This document shows, one piece after another, positions 59,513-64,000 of a DNA stretch of 64,000 nucleotides; position 1 is the stretch's first letter; every line of letters starts with the position of its first letter. A program made the position numbers and the translations under genes. Origin of the DNA: Liolophura sinensis (lineage: Eukaryota; Mollusca; Polyplacophora; Chitonida; Chitonidae); contig NC_088301.1 of the NCBI RefSeq assembly GCF_032854445.1, positions 49,773,187 to 49,837,186 of the forward strand, read 5' to 3'. The notes under the pieces are model-generated. The model worked only from the letters and a program-made list of their open reading frames with translations, did not search any database and had not been told where the DNA came from.

Positions 59513-62144
59513 GACTGGCCCATTTGTGTGTGGCTAACTTTGTAGTGCGACAGGACACGTCACTTGAACGGAGCTCTGTGTGGGTATTTCAAGGCAATCA
59601 CTGCCCACAGCAGTTTAACACCCTATGTTTTAATGGCCCTATGATCCAATGGAGGATGCGCATGGCTTGTGCCTCTAACAGCCCTAAGTAATAGATACCA
59701 AGCTATAGATCTATCCCTAGAATCTAGGTATATACCTGATTATACAATAGTCGTAGGCAAACACTAAACAAATAATTAACTGCAACCATCTGCTCTTTAA
59801 TCGATCATGATTTCACTTAAAATCCCGCAAACCATTCACTTCAAAATCAGGTGCATAACTCAACGGTATTTTATGGGTTGTCGTTAAGGTATTTAATTGT
59901 CTTAATTCTAAAAGTTCTATTGATCTTGAACGGTGACTTGAGGTTACATGGGAGGTAGGGTAAATCTTAAATTTTAGGTCAAATACGGTATAACTTTCTT
60001 TACTTTTTAGCTGGATAGTCTTTAATTTATATCTAAACTCATTTCTAGGAAATCGGTATAAACATTTACCAAGGCTATGAGAGCAGCCAGTAGATTAAAG
60101 ACGACAGTGTCAATTATATCCGGCACGTGTCGGTGTGGGTCTTGAAATTTATTTTCAAACTTCCCATAACCTCTCTGATAGTAGAAACGACAAAACTATG
60201 TATGTTTTAATATATGTTATGCACATCTTCGCGTGTAGATACATACACACGAATCATTGCACCCGTGGTCTGCAACCGTACTCCGGAAATGCCTCGATTA
60301 CAATCAAGGTACATGCGCATAGCCCGGTGACAATAATCAGCCAGAGTCAATTATACATACCGGAACTGTTCCACATGGTGTTATGTATAATGTATCATAT
60401 GCTATATACAAAGGAACAATGGTCGAATTCATCACGTTCAGCGGGGTAAAATTCGGTATCGTAAAATACATGAATTGCCATATATATGATGATCCGAAAA
60501 TCTACATTCTCCTTATTCAATGTTCAGCTGACTTTGTCATTCATTCACATGAGAAGCTTAGTATAGAATATGTGCATACATCACAACCCCAGTACACATG
60601 TTCTTGTCACGCCTTGGTACATTTATAGCTTAAAAAAGAAGACAATTTTTGTTTACTTATATCACGGATATTGCATCTGCCTAGTTTGTATTTATAGTTA
60701 GATCAGGTGACTATGACAGCCCGAAGCTGTTTGTGTCTGCATCCTGATCTCAAGCTATTCAGGAAATAAGTAAACTGATTTATACTGTCCATGCAATATT
60801 ATTAAGTCTTGAAAAGCAGAACATTCATAGTATATGTACTACATATACATAACAAGACAATCCCAGATTTGCGAATTTTTTTTAAAAAAATCTTACTATA
60901 ATGTTACTATGAAGTTTGTGTCTTAAACAGCGCATCATGACCTACAGGCATACATATAAGAGATTTCATCATCCACTCCCACCGCTTATACATTAGCGTA
61001 ATAGGATGTCTGTAATTTATCAGTCAACATGAGAAGTCTCTTAAGAAACTGCCTTTATTACAATGATACCGAATGCATGCTACATGTACCAATACGTGCA
61101 CTGTATTTCCATGTAGCAGGAACCTATGAGCTTTAACAAGAGCCACTGACCTAACTAAGGGCCTTGGTGGAAGGCGACATCGACTCTTGGGGGATTGTCA
61201 CTTTACAGGTTACTAAGACTTTGCATACGCCTATTTACAAGAAATACTCATTCGGCATAGCTTACATCGCTAGTTTTTTAAATATTCAATGGCATTTCGT
61301 GTTATCGGGTATCCACACGAAACACATTACCTCACATTGTCGCTATATCTTAGCCTCTCGTGTGACAGGTGTGATATACCTGTACAGAATCCCACGTATA
61401 TGTTTGTGTCATATTAGATTAGCAACCACAGTGATCCATTAGAGACCATATAAACAGCCGCAGGTCAACTGGTCACATCAAAACCGAAAACACCATATGT
61501 TCACTTGTTGTCTGACGGTTTCGTCTACTATTTATCTTGTATCTTTCCAAACACATCCGAATAGCGTAAATAAATGAAGTAGACTGCCGCGGTTTAACAT
61601 CAAGAAGACGCTGAGGTTGTCACCCGATCTCTGGGCGGATAGAGGACGGCTCCCCCCAGCATACCACGGGCCACATTCCGATCATATCAACCCATTGGCT
61701 CAGCGAGCGTGTGACGGTAACAGGCCTATCTGGGATCTATCACAGGACGGCGTGTGATATATTAGAGAGGGGTGAACACGTCAAAGTATGGGTCGCAATA
61801 GTAGCACCACCCATTCCCACTTTCGCTATAATAAGTCCCCTGCATGCATGCCCTTGGCGCATGCAGAACCCTATCCCCTCAAAAATTCCAATACACACTC
61901 TACTCACCTACCAGCTGAACAGTACACATGTATGTATATACATGTGCCAATTTTATCCCTATCCATATACGGTGTAGAATATTAGGTGACACGGATATAT
62001 TGATTTCGTGATGCTGTATGTGAACTATATATATATAATCATTTTCTGATGGAAGTATATAGCTGTACAAAAGAATCGATACTAGAAAGCGCTTTCTCGC
62101 AGTTCCAATATATATGTGGTATATGAAGCTCTGCAATACCAAAT

Positions 62145-62302
62145 CAGGTGGGAAGGTCTGGCAACAACCTGCGGATGGTCGTGGGTTTTCCTCGGGCTCT
62201 AACCCGTTTAATCCGCCCATCATAATGCTGGAAGCAATCGAATAAGTAAAATATTCGTAAGTACGGCGTAAAACATCTTCAAATAAATAAGTAAATAAAT
62301 AT
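62145..62302 (+). mobile_element. SINE family A, 5'-truncated copy
   Basis: It begins at GTGGGAAGGTCTGGCAACAA, passes CGGATGGTCGTGGGTTTTCC and AGTACGGCGTAAAACATC and ends in AAATA units. The tRNA-like head is missing and the body is more diverged than at 35243 or 46708. Confidence 0.75.
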
Positions 62303-63284
62303 ATTCTGTATGGTGTACTTGTGTGTAAAAGTTGCTATATAACTAAAACCCTTGTACAGAATTTAACAGCATTCCTCACAAATGAGCTATAGAAGTTTAA
62401 CCTACCTTCTGCTAAGGTAGACCTATATGCACATGTACGCATAGCAAGTATCTATATTCTATGTGACAACACATGTTATACACACAAACTCAAGCAGTAA
62501 TCATAAGTGCCATTCAGTGTTTTACTCATCGCTAATCCCATCACACGGTATACTTTAGTGGCAAAGATACGCACAATTACTACATAATCGCTTTAACTCC
62601 AGAAGCTCTTTTCCAGTTTGTAGACGTATGATTTATACACCTACCCGGAACTTCCTATATACCTGCAGTGTTAGACGACCACCTGGGGTGTAAGGCCTTA
62701 AGTAGATTTATGGCAGGGAAGTCACTGTTTTGAAAACACAATGATCTCGCTTTTAAAGGGAAATATACACATGACAAAATTCCATTTCCGACTTATAACT
62801 ACTTTACATTGACAAAGGAGGACAACACCGTGTGTGTCTGAGTTTAGTCAGACAACGCGCACACGCATGTGGCTAGCACGCAGGTACCAGATATTTCCGG
62901 TCTCTAGATGTGTGGGAGGCAAGGAACTAGCTCCTTCCTTCCATAGCTCTATAGATACTGCTTCACAGAAACGTAAGGTTCATTGCTTATTTTCGATTTG
63001 GTACCTACGTTATTGGAACCGCTAGCGTTGTAGCCCTGGTGTTCAATCAACTGAGAGGTCTACTGCGATAGGCTTAGAATGGATATGCTTTACCAACTTC
63101 TCAAGCCACACAGCGTATGGAATAGTACTGGATGACACGAGGATGGAATATATACCTCCATGATTCGTGGGAAAGGACAATGCTTCGGTGGGCTTAAGTA
63201 ACCTGGTCAGACGATCTAATACATTGGATGTATTATATAATACGGTATACCAATTACACTAATAAGCCTATGTATCTCACAAAC

Positions 63285-63288
<4 letters not shown>

Positions 63289-63330
<42 letters not shown>
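63289..63330. repeat. (AT)21 microsatellite
   Basis: A perfect run of 21 AT units, 224 bases before the candidate first exon at 63554. Confidence 0.95.
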
Positions 63331-63333
<3 letters not shown>

Positions 63334-63553
63334 GTGTTTTAACTTTATCATACACTGACTTCCACAGGAATACGATGTGATACTACTGGAAATGCCGGGG
63401 CAAGTATTTTAGCAGTACACGTGGATAAATCTATAGCTAGGCTCTACGTAGCTTACCACTTTGCACAGGTCTGTGTCCAGATAGAGCCGATCGACTGAAG
63501 GTGTAAACTATGATTTGTCTAATCCAGGTGATTTGTCAATCACAGGTAATAGT

Positions 63554-63683
63554 ATGGAGATTTCAAGCTTCAGCGACTCGGAATTGATTGATCTTGCTGT
63601 ATCGGTGGAGGCAGATCGCGTTCTGTTAGATAAATCATTAGCCGGAAACGAGGCATTCGCTGTACAGAGGCCGGGCTGTTCAC
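63554..63683 (+). CDS. Probable first coding exon of an unidentified + strand gene
   Basis: AGTATGG is a strong start context, with an in-frame TAG upstream at 63482. The 43 codons read MEISSFSDSELIDLAVSVEA and continue acidic and helical, then a strong donor (TTCAC|GTAAGT) leaves phase 1. An acidic helix of this FSDSEL...AVSVEADRVL kind occurs at the start of various uncharacterised invertebrate proteins, but I cannot name the family. The rest of the gene lies beyond the window. The overlapping 124-codon frame on the - strand is probably its shadow. Confidence 0.5.
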
Positions 63684-64000
63684 GTAAGTCAATTGGAGAT
63701 AAATAATACAAGCTCCGGCGATCCTGCCCACACAAATGACTCAGAACCGGAAATTCTCGGGCCAAGCGGCATAATAGGGTTGTGTGACTGGTATTCTCTC
63801 GCACGCGGTGCGTGGGCTCCTGTGATTGACACTCACTCATATCGCTCCAAACAAGCATTTCTCCAGTCAGGTCGCAACACATGGGGATATAAGGTCACTC
63901 AGTACACGACCAGGCGGCTTGTCGAAGTATATTTAGCAATAGTTGTAACTTACCTATTTATAGAAAGATGAGTAGCCAAGTCGTATAGTTGGCTGGTCTG

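Larger units (their letters stand above)
59513..63480. other. Region without a supported gene
   Basis: Open frames are short and AT-rich. The recognised contents are a SINE family A fragment (62145-62302) and an AT microsatellite (63289-63330). A - strand donor-like TAG|GTGAGT near 61906 and AGAAG|GTAGGT near 62405 have no convincing exons. Confidence 0.6.

Noticed and set aside
63508-63882. 124-codon frame on the - strand at the right edge
   Set aside because: Overlaps the better supported + strand exon, which has a strong start context and donor; no domain is recognised on the - strand.
1-64000. CRISPR array, prophage or bacterial operon
   Set aside because: The tandem repeats have no spacer structure, and the splice sites, SINEs and animal genes show this is a eukaryotic chromosome.

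Overview
The window is nuclear DNA of an invertebrate animal. It has long introns with GT/AG borders, low gene density, and many tRNA-derived SINEs whose sequence and tail (ending in AAATA units) resemble those common in molluscs. I infer a mollusc, but the sequence does not fix the species. There are no prokaryotic features and no viral genes.

The left half holds one gene on the + strand, an MFSD4A-type major facilitator transporter. It has eleven coding exons from 5949 to 35905, and every intron phase closes. They encode a 623-residue protein with twelve membrane segments. A CpG-rich stretch at about 5110-5463 is the likely promoter and leader. The introns are filled with tandem repeats, a 177-bp alternating purine-pyrimidine tract just before exon 3, an inverted pair of repeats rich in TGACGTCA-type motifs, and a recently inserted SINE in intron 10.

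From about 38.1 to 50.6 kb I find no gene. This stretch is a repeat nest: three tRNA-derived SINE families, a fourth interspersed family, a long foldback and a 44-bp tandem repeat.

The right part holds, on the - strand, an ELK-type ETS transcription factor (ternary complex factor). Its ETS domain, a divergent SRF-contact box, MAP-kinase docking sites and activation domain lie in one exon (51386-52440). Upstream lie two or three phase-1 candidate exons that would add 80 residues before the usual start, a candidate leader exon ending at 57829, three ETS-binding motifs at 58137-58190, and an SRE-like ETS plus CArG site at 59492-59512. This layout suggests that the factor could feed back on its own gene. 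At the right edge (63554-63683) is a probable first coding exon of another + strand gene that continues past the window.

The two recognised genes have no evident functional link: one is a plasma-membrane transporter of unknown substrate and the other a MAPK-responsive transcription factor. The most notable observations are the N-terminally extended ELK model, the self-regulatory motif arrangement, the intronic 88-nt hairpin at 53686-53773, and an alternative first exon candidate for the transporter at 20302-20318.
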